NCBI RefSeq assembly: GCF_005887615.1
Contig: NZ_VANS01000001.1
Location: forward strand, 731,415 to 795,414
Length of the DNA stretch: 64,000 nucleotides
Source of the DNA: Sulfitobacter sabulilitoris
Lineage (GTDB): Bacteria > Pseudomonadota > Alphaproteobacteria > Rhodobacterales > Rhodobacteraceae
Direction of reading: 5' to 3'
In this document: positions 35,652 through 43,740 of the stretch, piece by piece
How the letters are laid out: every line of letters begins with the position of its first letter
Numbering within the stretch: position 1 is the first letter of the stretch
Made by a program: the position numbers and the translations under genes
The notes under the pieces: model-generated
Database searches by the model: none
Seen by the model: only the letters and a program-made list of their open reading frames with translations
Told to the model about the DNA's origin: nothing

Positions 35652-36788
35652 CTATGCCTTTGCCCGCAATTCGTCGCGGTGCCGCGCCAGCCAATAGGCC
35701 GCCACCATCAGCGGCGCGTTCGCCACATTGCCCCCGTCGCACAGCGCCATCAGATCGTCGAAGGACATCAGGTGCGACCGGATATCCTCGGTCTCGCTCG
35801 CCAGCCCGCCGATGCCGGTCACATCCGCCGCCAGATCGGCAATCGCCACGTAGATGTAGTAGAATTCCGTCGTGTTGCCGGGCGAGGCATAGAGCTCTCC
35901 CACCGGATGCAACCTGGCCACCTCCAGCCCCGCCTCCTCGCGCGTCTCGCGGCGGGCGGTCTGCTCGGGCGTCTCTCCCGCGTCGATGCGCCCCGCGACC
36001 GGCTCGAGCTGCCAGACATTCGCGTCGCCCCGCGCCAGCGGCCCCATGCGCATCTGCTCGATCAGCAGGACGCGATCGCGCACCGGATCATAGGGCAGCA
36101 CGATCGCCGCATCGGTCGAGACGAACACCGCCCGTTCGACCTGCGGTGTCATCGTGCCGTCGAACCGCTCATGGCTGAGCCTGAATTCGTCCAGCGCGAA
36201 AAACTTGGCATAGACCCGGCGCCGGTCGGTGACATCGACCCGGCCCCGAAACGTGCCTTGCTCGTGGTCGGTCCGGCGCGCGTTGACACGGGCCATCGCA
36301 CGCGTGCGGATCATCGGGAACATCCCGGCGATCTCGTCGCGCGATTTCTGGCCGAAATACCCCATCACCTCCGCCGCCGCTTCGCAGCTCATCTCGCCCC
36401 AGTCGCGCACCCAATCGTCCAGCGACCACGGCCCCTGCAAGGTCCAGGCGCCCGCGGCGGGCAAATAGACCTGGGCACGTGCCCCGTCACCCAGCGTGAC
36501 GGTCACGAGATCATAGTCGAAGCCGCCCTCGTAATAATCGAGCCGCGCGATATCCTCGGGCGTGAGCGCGCCGACGACGACGCCCTCGGCCCGTGCATCG
36601 GGGCGCGCCTCGATTCCCGGAAACGGCCCCTCGGCGACGCTGCGCACCGCATAGCCGGGCAAGGTCGCGGGGCGCAGGTCGATGTCCGTTGCCGGGCGGC
36701 CCAGCACGATTTCAAGCAGGGGCAAATGCCGCAGCGTGCCGTAGAAGAACAAAGGCATTCCGCCGGGTGTCAGCGCCACGTGCGCCAC
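35652..36788 (-). CDS. trgB: TrgB: gamma-glutamylcyclotransferase-like plus Nudix hydrolase
   Basis: A 378-aa two-domain protein. Residues about 10-130 form a gamma-glutamylcyclotransferase-like (AIG2) domain beginning MPLFFYGTLRHLPLLEIVLG; residues about 195-370 are an ADP-ribose-pyrophosphatase-type Nudix domain with the box GRIDAGETPEQTARRETREE and AG. The fusion matches TrgB of the Rhodobacter tellurite locus; its substrate is not established. The start is uncertain: ATG 36788 overlaps the trgA stop by 19 bases, while ATG 36758 (MPLFFYG) leaves a small gap. Confidence 0.92.
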   Translation of the reverse strand: MAHVALTPGGMPLFFYGTLRHLPLLEIVLGRPATDIDLRPATLPGYAVRSVAEGPFPGIEARPDARAEGVVVGALTPEDIARLDYYEGGFDYDLVTVTLGDGARAQVYLPAAGAWTLQGPWSLDDWVRDWGEMSCEAAAEVMGYFGQKSRDEIAGMFPMIRTRAMARVNARRTDHEQGTFRGRVDVTDRRRVYAKFFALDEFRLSHERFDGTMTPQVERAVFVSTDAAIVLPYDPVRDRVLLIEQMRMGPLARGDANVWQLEPVAGRIDAGETPEQTARRETREEAGLEVARLHPVGELYASPGNTTEFYYIYVAIADLAADVTGIGGLASETEDIRSHLMSFDDLMALCDGGNVANAPLMVAAYWLARHRDELRAKA

Positions 36789-37210
36789 GCGTATTCAGTC
36801 GCCAGCCCGGACAGGACGGCACCCACGATCAGCGTGGCGATGACGGTGAAATCGATCAGGATCAGACCGTACTCGGCGCCGATCTCGAAGATGGCGATCA
36901 GCGCTTCGAAGGCATTATCATACCGGTTGCGCATCGCCAGCCGGACCATCTCGTTCGCGGCTTGCACGAAGACGCCCCAGAACACCATCGACGCCACGCC
37001 GGTCAGGCCGTTGTTGACCGCGGACGTGATCCCGCGCCCAGCGCGGCGGCCCATCACGAACCAGCCGACAAGCGCGCCGATCGCCATGTTGACCCACGTG
37101 AAATAGCCGAAATCGGTGCTTTCGGGCATCAGCGGCATGATCTGCCCCGACACGATGAAGGCGAGGATCGCCAGGCACACGGCGGCCATGAGTTTGCTGG
37201 CGTCGGGCAT
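36770..37210 (-). CDS. trgA: TrgA family membrane protein (tellurite resistance)
   Basis: A 146-aa inner-membrane protein with about four helices (residues 7-27, 40-55, 70-90, 115-138), ending EYAWRTWR. Position immediately before trgB and cysK identifies it as TrgA, described with trgB in Rhodobacter sphaeroides as contributing to tellurite resistance; the mechanism is not known. The gene lies 27 bases after the cfa-type gene and overlaps or abuts trgB. Confidence 0.9.
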   Translation of the reverse strand: MPDASKLMAAVCLAILAFIVSGQIMPLMPESTDFGYFTWVNMAIGALVGWFVMGRRAGRGITSAVNNGLTGVASMVFWGVFVQAANEMVRLAMRNRYDNAFEALIAIFEIGAEYGLILIDFTVIATLIVGAVLSGLATEYAWRTWR

Positions 37211-37237
37211 AATGCCTCCTCTGCGGCGCGGTCGGCC

Positions 37238-38446
37238 TCAGACGGGCCGCTTCACGGTAATTTGCGTCACGTCGCAGTTGGCACTTTCAAAGGTCGCCGC
37301 ACAAGAGGTGAGATAGAAATTCCACATCCGGCGGAACCGGTCGTCAAAGCCCATCGCGCTGACCTCGTCCCATTTGGCGTTGAAGGTCTCATGCCAGCGG
37401 CGCAACGTCACCGAGTAGCTATGACCGAATTCCACCGACCGTTCGACCGCCAGGCCGGCGCGCGCGATCTGGTCGCGCAATGCGCCGGGACTGGGCAGCA
37501 TGCCACCGGGAAAGATGTACTTCTGGATGAAATCCACGCCCCGTCGGTACACGTCCCACCGGCGGTCGGTCACGGTAATGATCTGGAACGTGGCGGTCTT
37601 GCCGGGTTTCAGACGCTCGCGCACGGTGGCGAAATAGGCGGGCCAGTATTTCTCACCCACCGCCTCGAACATCTCGATCGACGCGATGCCGTCATAGATG
37701 CCCCGCTCGTCGCGGTAGTCCTGCAACTTGAAATCCACCATGTCGGTAAGTCCCGCCTTTTCAATGCGGTCGCGGGCGTACTTGATCTGTTCTTCGCTGA
37801 TGGTCAGGCCGGTAACCCTGAGCCCGCGTTCCTTGGCCGCATATTCCGCGAACCCGCCCCAACCACAGCCGATTTCGAGGATGTGATCGCCCGGCTGCAC
37901 GCCCATTTCATCGACCATCGAGGCATATTTCGCGATTTGCGCGGCCTCCATGCTTTCCTGTCCGGTTTTGAACAGCGCGCTGGAATAGGTCATCGTCTCG
38001 TCCAGCCACAACCCGTAGAAATCATTGCCCAGATCATAGTGATAGCTGATGTTGCGGCGGGCCTGGGTCTTGGAATTTCGCTGCCACCAGAAGCGCAGTT
38101 TTTCGAAGTTGCGCAATAGCCCCATGCCGGGAAAACCGTCGTAGATATCCTCGTTGTCGGCGTGCACCAGGTCCATGAAGGCTTGCAGGTCGGGTGTTGA
38201 CCATTCCTCGTCCAGGTAGGCGTCGCAAAACCCCAGGTCACCCTCGCGGATCAGCCGCGCGAACAAATCGTCGCTGTGGATGCGCAATTCGGCCACAGGG
38301 CCGGGGTTCTTGCCTTCGGCGCGGAACACACGGCCATCGGGCAGCACGAAATCCACGCGCCCGTTGTTCATCTGCTGTGTCATGGCGAACACGCGGGTGA
38401 AATATCGTGGCAGATCGCCTTGGCCATCGGTCGTCGTCAGGATCAT
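37238..38446 (-). CDS. cfa: cyclopropane-fatty-acyl-phospholipid synthase family methyltransferase
   Basis: A 402-aa SAM-dependent enzyme expected to add a methylene bridge (or methyl group) to unsaturated acyl chains of membrane phospholipids. Features: GDLGFCDAYLDEEW, the conserved ISYHYDLGNDFYGLWLD block, and the SAM site ILEIGCGWGGFAEYAA, then QKYIFPGGMLPS. Start: ATG 38446, since an ATG at 38482 lies inside a hairpin (38473-38491) and lacks a ribosome site. It is upstream of trgA on the same strand. Conversion of membrane lipids could contribute to stress resistance alongside trgAB. Confidence 0.92.
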   Translation of the reverse strand: MILTTTDGQGDLPRYFTRVFAMTQQMNNGRVDFVLPDGRVFRAEGKNPGPVAELRIHSDDLFARLIREGDLGFCDAYLDEEWSTPDLQAFMDLVHADNEDIYDGFPGMGLLRNFEKLRFWWQRNSKTQARRNISYHYDLGNDFYGLWLDETMTYSSALFKTGQESMEAAQIAKYASMVDEMGVQPGDHILEIGCGWGGFAEYAAKERGLRVTGLTISEEQIKYARDRIEKAGLTDMVDFKLQDYRDERGIYDGIASIEMFEAVGEKYWPAYFATVRERLKPGKTATFQIITVTDRRWDVYRRGVDFIQKYIFPGGMLPSPGALRDQIARAGLAVERSVEFGHSYSVTLRRWHETFNAKWDEVSAMGFDDRFRRMWNFYLTSCAATFESANCDVTQITVKRPV

Positions 38447-38568
38447 CTCAAAGTTCCGCTCATCGTTATATGGCCCCGTCATTTTGCGGGGCATTTTTCA
38501 TTTTCGCAAGGCGGCACACCGTTTCGCTACAGCCTGTAGCAAGACACGAAGCACGCCAAGTAACAGTT

Positions 38569-39990
38569 TCAAAAGTCCCGATTTTCATAGGCGTTCAAGG
38601 CACGTTTGCGGCCTTCGTCGGCAGGCATGATCGGATCGGGATACTCATCCTCTGGCGACATCCCCCAATGGCGCGGGACAGCGTCAAAAAAGCTGAGCGC
38701 GGTCGCACTGGGGTCCGCGCGCCCCTCGGCGATCCAGGCGCGGGTGTAATCGCGCGATTTGTCGAATTTATCGAGCTGCGTGACCGGGTTGAACACCCGG
38801 AAATAGGGGGTCGCGTCGGGGCCGGACCCGGCCGCCCATTGCCAGCCCATCGCGTTGCTTGCGGGGTCCCAATCGATCAGGCAGTCCTCGAACCACTCCT
38901 TGCCGATGCGCCAATGCGTCATCAGGTGCTTGGTCAGGTAACTTGCCACGATCATGCGGCCGCGGTTGTGCATCCGCCCCGTCACGTACATCTCGCGCAT
39001 GGCGGCATCGACAAAGGGGATGCCCGTGCGCCCCTTTTTCCAGGCCAGAACCTGCGCGCCGCGCGCGTCGTCCTGCCAGGGGAAACTGTCCCATTTCTCG
39101 CGCCAGTTCTCGGTCAGGATGCGCGGCGTGTGGTGCATGAGGTGATAGGCGAACTCGCGCCAGACCAGTTCCTTGAGGAACGTCTCCGCGCCCTGCTTGC
39201 CTTCCTGTCGCGCGCGCTGGCCCGCGTGCCAGCACTGGTGCGGGCTGATCTCGCCCAGGCTCAGGTTCTCCGACAGGCCCGATGTGCCGTCCTGCCCCGG
39301 TATGTCGCGGCTTTCGCCGTAGCCCTGCACGATATTGGCCATGAAGGCGCCCAGCCGCGATTGCGCCGCGCTCTCGCCCAGCCGCACGTGGGGTCGAACC
39401 ACATCCGCGCCGCGGTTCATCGCGGCCCCCATCGCCCAATCGTCGAGATCGTCGCTTTCGGGCCAGGCTTCGGGTGCCGGAATTTTGGGTGGCGCGCTGA
39501 GCGGTGCATCGACGTCGCGCGATTTCACCGAATTCCAGAAGGGCGTGTAGACCTTGTAGTATTCGCCCTGCCCGGTCTCGACCGACCACGGCTCGAACAT
39601 CAGGTGCCCGCCAAAGGATCGGGCCTCGATGCCGGCGTCCTTGAGGGTCGTTTTCACACGCGTGTCGCGGTCCACCGATTGCGGATCGTACAGCCGCGAC
39701 CAAAAGACCGCACCGGCGCCTGTCTCGTCGATCAAGGCCTGCAACTGCGCCAGCGCGTCACCCCGGCGCAGGATCAGGCGGCTGCCCTTGTCGGCCAGCG
39801 TCGCGGCAAAATCCTCCACCCCGAGGCCCAGCCGCCATTTCGGCGCCGCGCCCAGGCTGTCTGACACGTCATCGTGCACGAACACCGGAATCACCGGCCG
39901 GCCCGTGGCGCAGGCGGCGTCGAGCGCCGGATGATCGCTAAGCCGCAGATCGCGGCGGAACCAGACAAGGACGGGAGAAGATGCTGTCAC
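38569..39990 (-). CDS. phrB: deoxyribodipyrimidine photolyase
   Basis: Light-driven FAD enzyme repairing UV-induced cyclobutane pyrimidine dimers. 473 aa from a GTG (39990) giving SPVLVWFRRDLRLSDHPALD, the N-terminal antenna domain; AAGGTAG lies upstream, and another GTG occurs 11 codons earlier. The C-terminal FAD domain has LVWREFAYHLMHHTP, GIPFVDAAMREMYVTGRMHN and the tryptophan-rich DWDPASNAMGWQWAAG. Length and motifs fit class I CPD photolyase. Confidence 0.95.
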   Translation of the reverse strand: MTASSPVLVWFRRDLRLSDHPALDAACATGRPVIPVFVHDDVSDSLGAAPKWRLGLGVEDFAATLADKGSRLILRRGDALAQLQALIDETGAGAVFWSRLYDPQSVDRDTRVKTTLKDAGIEARSFGGHLMFEPWSVETGQGEYYKVYTPFWNSVKSRDVDAPLSAPPKIPAPEAWPESDDLDDWAMGAAMNRGADVVRPHVRLGESAAQSRLGAFMANIVQGYGESRDIPGQDGTSGLSENLSLGEISPHQCWHAGQRARQEGKQGAETFLKELVWREFAYHLMHHTPRILTENWREKWDSFPWQDDARGAQVLAWKKGRTGIPFVDAAMREMYVTGRMHNRGRMIVASYLTKHLMTHWRIGKEWFEDCLIDWDPASNAMGWQWAAGSGPDATPYFRVFNPVTQLDKFDKSRDYTRAWIAEGRADPSATALSFFDAVPRHWGMSPEDEYPDPIMPADEGRKRALNAYENRDF

Positions 39991-40058
39991 GGGGCGAACT
40001 ACCTTTCGGGCAAGTGTTATCACCTACTTAGGACACCTGCGCCCAGTTCAAGAGCCGA

Positions 40059-41282
40059 TTACAGAACCGCGTCCAGCGCACCCAGCAACTGATCCATCTC
40101 GGCATCCGAAGTGTAATGCGTGAAACTGAGCCGCAGCACACCGTGATCGGGGGTCACGCCCATCGCCGCCAGCGCGCGACCGGCGTAAAAATCGCCGCCC
40201 CCCGCCATGATGCCGTGCGGGGCCAGGTCGGCGGCCACCGCCTCTCCGGGGCGGTTCAACGCCAGCGCCACGGTGGGCGCGCGGCCTGCCGCCACCGCCG
40301 GGCCGATCAGGCGCACCGAATTGCGGTCTTTCACCGCGTCCAGCAGCCGGGTCAGCAGCCGGGTTTCATGGGCGCGCATCAGGTCGTGCACCACCGCGCC
40401 GCGCGCCGCCGGATCGGTTCCGGTCCCGCCATGATGATCATGGAGCGCATCGATATAATCCGCGATCCCCGCACAGGCTGCCACCTGGGCGTGATCGGGT
40501 CCGGCGGGCGTGAACCGCTTGTGAAGCGTGTCACCGTTGAAATGGTGCCCCTGGTTGGGCAGCAGTTCGCCCAGCGCGCGGCGGATCACCATCAGCCCCT
40601 GGTGCGGGCCAAAGGTCTTGTAGGCGGAAAACAGGTAGATATCGGGACCAAGCGCGCCCACATCCACCAACCCGTGCGGCGCGTAAGACACGCCATCGAC
40701 ACAGACAAACGCGCCCGCGGCATGGGCCAGCGCGGTAATCTCGGTGACCGGATTCACTTCGCCCACCACGTTCGAGCAATGCGGAAAACACACCAGCCGC
40801 ACCCGCTCGTCCAGCAGGTCTTCCAGCGCTTCGGGGTCCAGATGGCCGGTGTCTGGATCGACGCGCCATTCGCGCACCTCGATCCCTCGCTCCGCCAGTC
40901 TGCGCCAGGGTCCGGTGTTGGCCTCGTGGTCCTGGTTGGTGACGACGATCGCCTCGCCGGGGTCGAGCATCTGGCCAAAGGCCTGCGCCAGCACATAGGT
41001 GTTCTGCGTGGTGGACGGACCGAAAGACAACTCGTCCGCGTCCACACCGAGGATCGCGGACAGGCGGCTGCGGGCCTCGTCCATCTCCGCTCCGCCAAGA
41101 CGGCTGGCGGCATAAGGCGCATAGGGTTGCACCTTGCGTTCGGTGTAAAACCGGGTCAGCCGGTCGATCACGGGCCTGCAGGTATAAGACCCGCCGGCAT
41201 TTTCGAAGAACGCCTGCCCCGCGAGCTCGGGCACGTCGAAGGCGGGGAACTGCGCCCGCACGAAATCCAGATCCAGGTCCAT
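40059..41282 (-). CDS. class V aminotransferase (cysteine desulfurase-like)
   Basis: A 407-aa PLP enzyme of the class V aminotransferase/NifS superfamily. The PLP lysine is K222 in YLFSAYKTFGPHQG; other features are FFENAGGSYTCRPV, SFGPSTTQNTYVLA and DQDHEAN-like TNQDHEANTGPW. The family version here resembles the 'cysteine desulfurase-like, SelA/CsdA' group, whose substrates include cysteine, kynurenine and isopenicillin-type compounds; the true substrate is not evident. ATG 41282 has GGGGGAG upstream. It stands alone between phrB and the BCCT transporter. Confidence 0.85.
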   Translation of the reverse strand: MDLDLDFVRAQFPAFDVPELAGQAFFENAGGSYTCRPVIDRLTRFYTERKVQPYAPYAASRLGGAEMDEARSRLSAILGVDADELSFGPSTTQNTYVLAQAFGQMLDPGEAIVVTNQDHEANTGPWRRLAERGIEVREWRVDPDTGHLDPEALEDLLDERVRLVCFPHCSNVVGEVNPVTEITALAHAAGAFVCVDGVSYAPHGLVDVGALGPDIYLFSAYKTFGPHQGLMVIRRALGELLPNQGHHFNGDTLHKRFTPAGPDHAQVAACAGIADYIDALHDHHGGTGTDPAARGAVVHDLMRAHETRLLTRLLDAVKDRNSVRLIGPAVAAGRAPTVALALNRPGEAVAADLAPHGIMAGGGDFYAGRALAAMGVTPDHGVLRLSFTHYTSDAEMDQLLGALDAVL

Positions 41283-41424
41283 TGCCACTGCTCCCCCATG
41301 GTCATTTCGCGCCACTCAAGGCGAAAAGCCGGGCAAGTGCAAGGGCATCCCCCGCCTGGCGGGCGGGCGCGGTCGCGGGACCGGCCCCTGCGCCCACAGG
41401 AGCGTCATGGGATCGGGCGAACAG

Positions 41425-41456
41425 AAAGGCCCCGGCGCGAATCCGCGCCGGGGCCT
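41425..41456 (-). terminator. terminator of uspA-BCCT operon
   Basis: Perfect inverted repeat GGCCCCGGCGCG / CGCGCCGGGGCC with a short GAT loop, followed on the minus strand by TTTCTGTT. It lies about 25 bases beyond the BCCT stop. Confidence 0.85.
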
Positions 41457-41480
41457 TGTCGATGTCGCGCAGGACCCGGA

Positions 41481-43127
41481 TCAGCGCAGTTGCGCACGCT
41501 CCGATTGCAAGCCGCGGAAGATCGCCCAGCACATGACCAGCAGCACCACGGTAAAGGGCAGGCCCGTAGAGATGACCATCGATTGCAACGACGACAGCCC
41601 GCCCACCGACAGCAGCAGAACGATCGCAACCGCGCCTTCGAAGATGCACCAGAACACCCGCTGCGGCACCGGCGCGTCGATCTTGCCGCCCGCCGTGATC
41701 GTGTCGATCACAAGGCTGCCGCTGTCCGAGGACGTGACGAAGAAGACGACCACGAGGATGATGCCGATCAGCGAGGTGATCCCCGCCAGCGGCAGCGCGT
41801 CGAGCATCTTGAACAGCTTCAGTTCAAGCGGCGCGTCCTGTGCTGCGGTATAGCCGTCCATCACGACCTGCTGGATCGCCACGCCGCCAAAGACGCTCAT
41901 CCACAGCACGCAAACCAGGCTGGGGATCAGCAGCACGCAGACCACGAATTCACGGACCGTGCGGCCCCGGCTGACGCGGGCGATGAACATGCCCACGAAG
42001 GGCGACCAGCTGATCCACCACGCCCAGTAGAACGAGGTCCACCCCTGCATGAAGTTTGTATCCGTGCGCCCCACCGGGTTCGACAATGCGGGCAGGTATT
42101 GCACATAGGCCGCCAGATAATCGGCAAAGCCGGTGAGGATAACCATCGTCGGCCCTACGAGCAGAACGAACATCAGCAGCAGGAACGCCAGCCCCATGTT
42201 GATTTCCGACAGGACCTTGACCCCGCCATCAAGCCCGCGCAGCACCGAGATCAGCGCAATCGCGGTGATTGCGGTGATCAGCACCACTTCGGTGGTCGAT
42301 CCCAGCGGAATGCCGAACAGCTCGTTCAAGCCGGCACTGGCCTGTGTGGCGCCAAAGCCGAGCGACGTGGCAAGACCGAAGAGCGTGGCAAAGACCGCGA
42401 GCGTGTCGATGACATGCCCGGTCCAGCCCCACACACGATCGCCGAAGATCGGGTAGAACGCCGAGCGGATCGTCAGCGGCAGGCCCTTGTTATAGGAAAA
42501 CAGCGCCAGAGCCAGTGCGACGACCGCATAGATCGCCCAAGGGTGCAGGCCCCAGTGAAAGATCGTCGCGGCCATGCCCAGCCGGATCGCCGCGTCGGTA
42601 TCTCCGGCGGCCGCCCCCAGCGGCGCCCAGTCGGTCCGCGCGCCTTCCTCCATCGCCACGCCGCCCATCGACGACGAAAAGTGGCTCATCGGTTCGGAGA
42701 CGCCATAGAACATCAGGCCGATGCCCATGCCGGCGGCGAACAGCATCGCGAACCATCCGACATAAGTGTAGTCCGCCGTCGCATCCGCACCGCCCAGCCG
42801 GACGCTGCCGTAGGGTGTGACGATCAGGAACAGGCAGAACAACACGAAGATGTTCGCCGCCCCCAGAAAGAACCAGTCGAAGCCCTTTGTCACCGCGCTG
42901 AACAGCCAGCTGAACACCGCGCCGGATTGTTCGGGCAGGGCAAGCGTGTAGAACACGAAGGCCACGATCGAGAGACCCGAGATCAGGAAAACCGGGTTGT
43001 GGATGTCAAAGCCGAAGGGCCCCACCGATCCGTCGACGTTATCCTGGCCGATTTCGTATTCGGTCTCGATAATATGGGCTGTCCCTTCGGGTTCCGGAAT
43101 GCCCTGGTTTGCGGTTTCATCCGTCAT
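41481..43127 (-). CDS. BCCT family betaine/choline/DMSP transporter (1)
   Basis: A 548-aa secondary transporter with about 12 helices. The acidic 40-residue N-terminal tail precedes FGFDIHNPVFLIS. BCCT landmarks: MLFAAGMGIGLMFYGVSEPM in helix 3, HWGLHPWAIYAVVALALALF, and the tryptophan-rich SFYWAWWISWSPFVGMFIAR in helix 8, where quaternary ammonium and sulfonium groups bind. Members import glycine betaine, choline, carnitine or DMSP. Closeness to dmdA favours DMSP or betaine, by inference. It lies 54 bases after uspA and shares its transcript. Confidence 0.94.
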   Translation of the reverse strand: MTDETANQGIPEPEGTAHIIETEYEIGQDNVDGSVGPFGFDIHNPVFLISGLSIVAFVFYTLALPEQSGAVFSWLFSAVTKGFDWFFLGAANIFVLFCLFLIVTPYGSVRLGGADATADYTYVGWFAMLFAAGMGIGLMFYGVSEPMSHFSSSMGGVAMEEGARTDWAPLGAAAGDTDAAIRLGMAATIFHWGLHPWAIYAVVALALALFSYNKGLPLTIRSAFYPIFGDRVWGWTGHVIDTLAVFATLFGLATSLGFGATQASAGLNELFGIPLGSTTEVVLITAITAIALISVLRGLDGGVKVLSEINMGLAFLLLMFVLLVGPTMVILTGFADYLAAYVQYLPALSNPVGRTDTNFMQGWTSFYWAWWISWSPFVGMFIARVSRGRTVREFVVCVLLIPSLVCVLWMSVFGGVAIQQVVMDGYTAAQDAPLELKLFKMLDALPLAGITSLIGIILVVVFFVTSSDSGSLVIDTITAGGKIDAPVPQRVFWCIFEGAVAIVLLLSVGGLSSLQSMVISTGLPFTVVLLVMCWAIFRGLQSERAQLR

Positions 43128-43181
43128 CGACGCCTCCTTTTCTTAAGGTTTCTACAGGTTTGAGTGTGCATATCGACCCTT

Positions 43182-43598
43182 TCAATCACGTACAACCAGA
43201 ACGGACGCCTTGGCGTGTCCCGCGATCTTGCCGCCGTTGGACGGCCAGACATATTCGGCCACGCCCGGCACATGGCTGGCCATCACCACGAGGTCCGCGT
43301 CGATATCCTTGACGGCACGCAGCAGCGTGTCATCCAGATCCGTGGTCGGATCATGCGCCATGACCATGTGGTCATGTGCCTCGATGCCGCGCTGCGCGGC
43401 CTGCGCGCCGGCGAATTCCCGGAGCTTTGCGGCGAATTCCGCGGGCGTGTGGGCAACGGCGCTGGGGGCGGCAGCGGTCGCGCCGACATACGTCACCTCG
43501 GCGCCGTAAAGCCCCGCCAGGTCCGCCGCACAGCCCAGGGCGTGCTCCATCTTGTCGATATGCGCCAGATCGACGGGAACCATGATACGTTTAAACAT
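43182..43598 (-). CDS. universal stress protein UspA family
   Basis: A 138-aa single UspA domain, beginning MFKRIMVPVDLAHIDKMEHA and ending VASHVPGVAEY..GHAKASVLVVRD; the end has the GHxx..SVLVV arrangement of the nucleotide-binding type. Start ATG 43598 follows GGAGGGAGG. It is first gene of a two-gene operon with the BCCT transporter. By analogy with TeaD, the UspA partner of the ectoine TRAP transporter TeaABC, it may bind ATP and tune the transporter; this is inference. Confidence 0.93.
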   Translation of the reverse strand: MFKRIMVPVDLAHIDKMEHALGCAADLAGLYGAEVTYVGATAAAPSAVAHTPAEFAAKLREFAGAQAAQRGIEAHDHMVMAHDPTTDLDDTLLRAVKDIDADLVVMASHVPGVAEYVWPSNGGKIAGHAKASVLVVRD

Positions 43599-43740
43599 AA
43601 AACCTCCCTCCAGAATGTCTTGCCAAGGCAATTGAGGGGCCGCGACGGGTCAAGAAGGGGGGGATGCCTAAAGCAGCATCTCGGTGTCGTGGCCCCGCCC
43701 CAGCACGCTGGGACGAGGGCATACTAGCATAGTTTTCCGT

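Noticed and set aside
40116-43163. A 1015-codon open frame on the plus strand opposite the aminotransferase and BCCT genes
   Set aside because: It is antisense to two well-supported genes, rich in R, H, Q and G as expected for a GC-rich shadow frame, and has no domain pattern.
43650-43720. CCCAGC-GT-GCTGGG hairpin as a terminator between the BCCT-2 and uspA genes
   Set aside because: Loop too small and no T tract on either strand.
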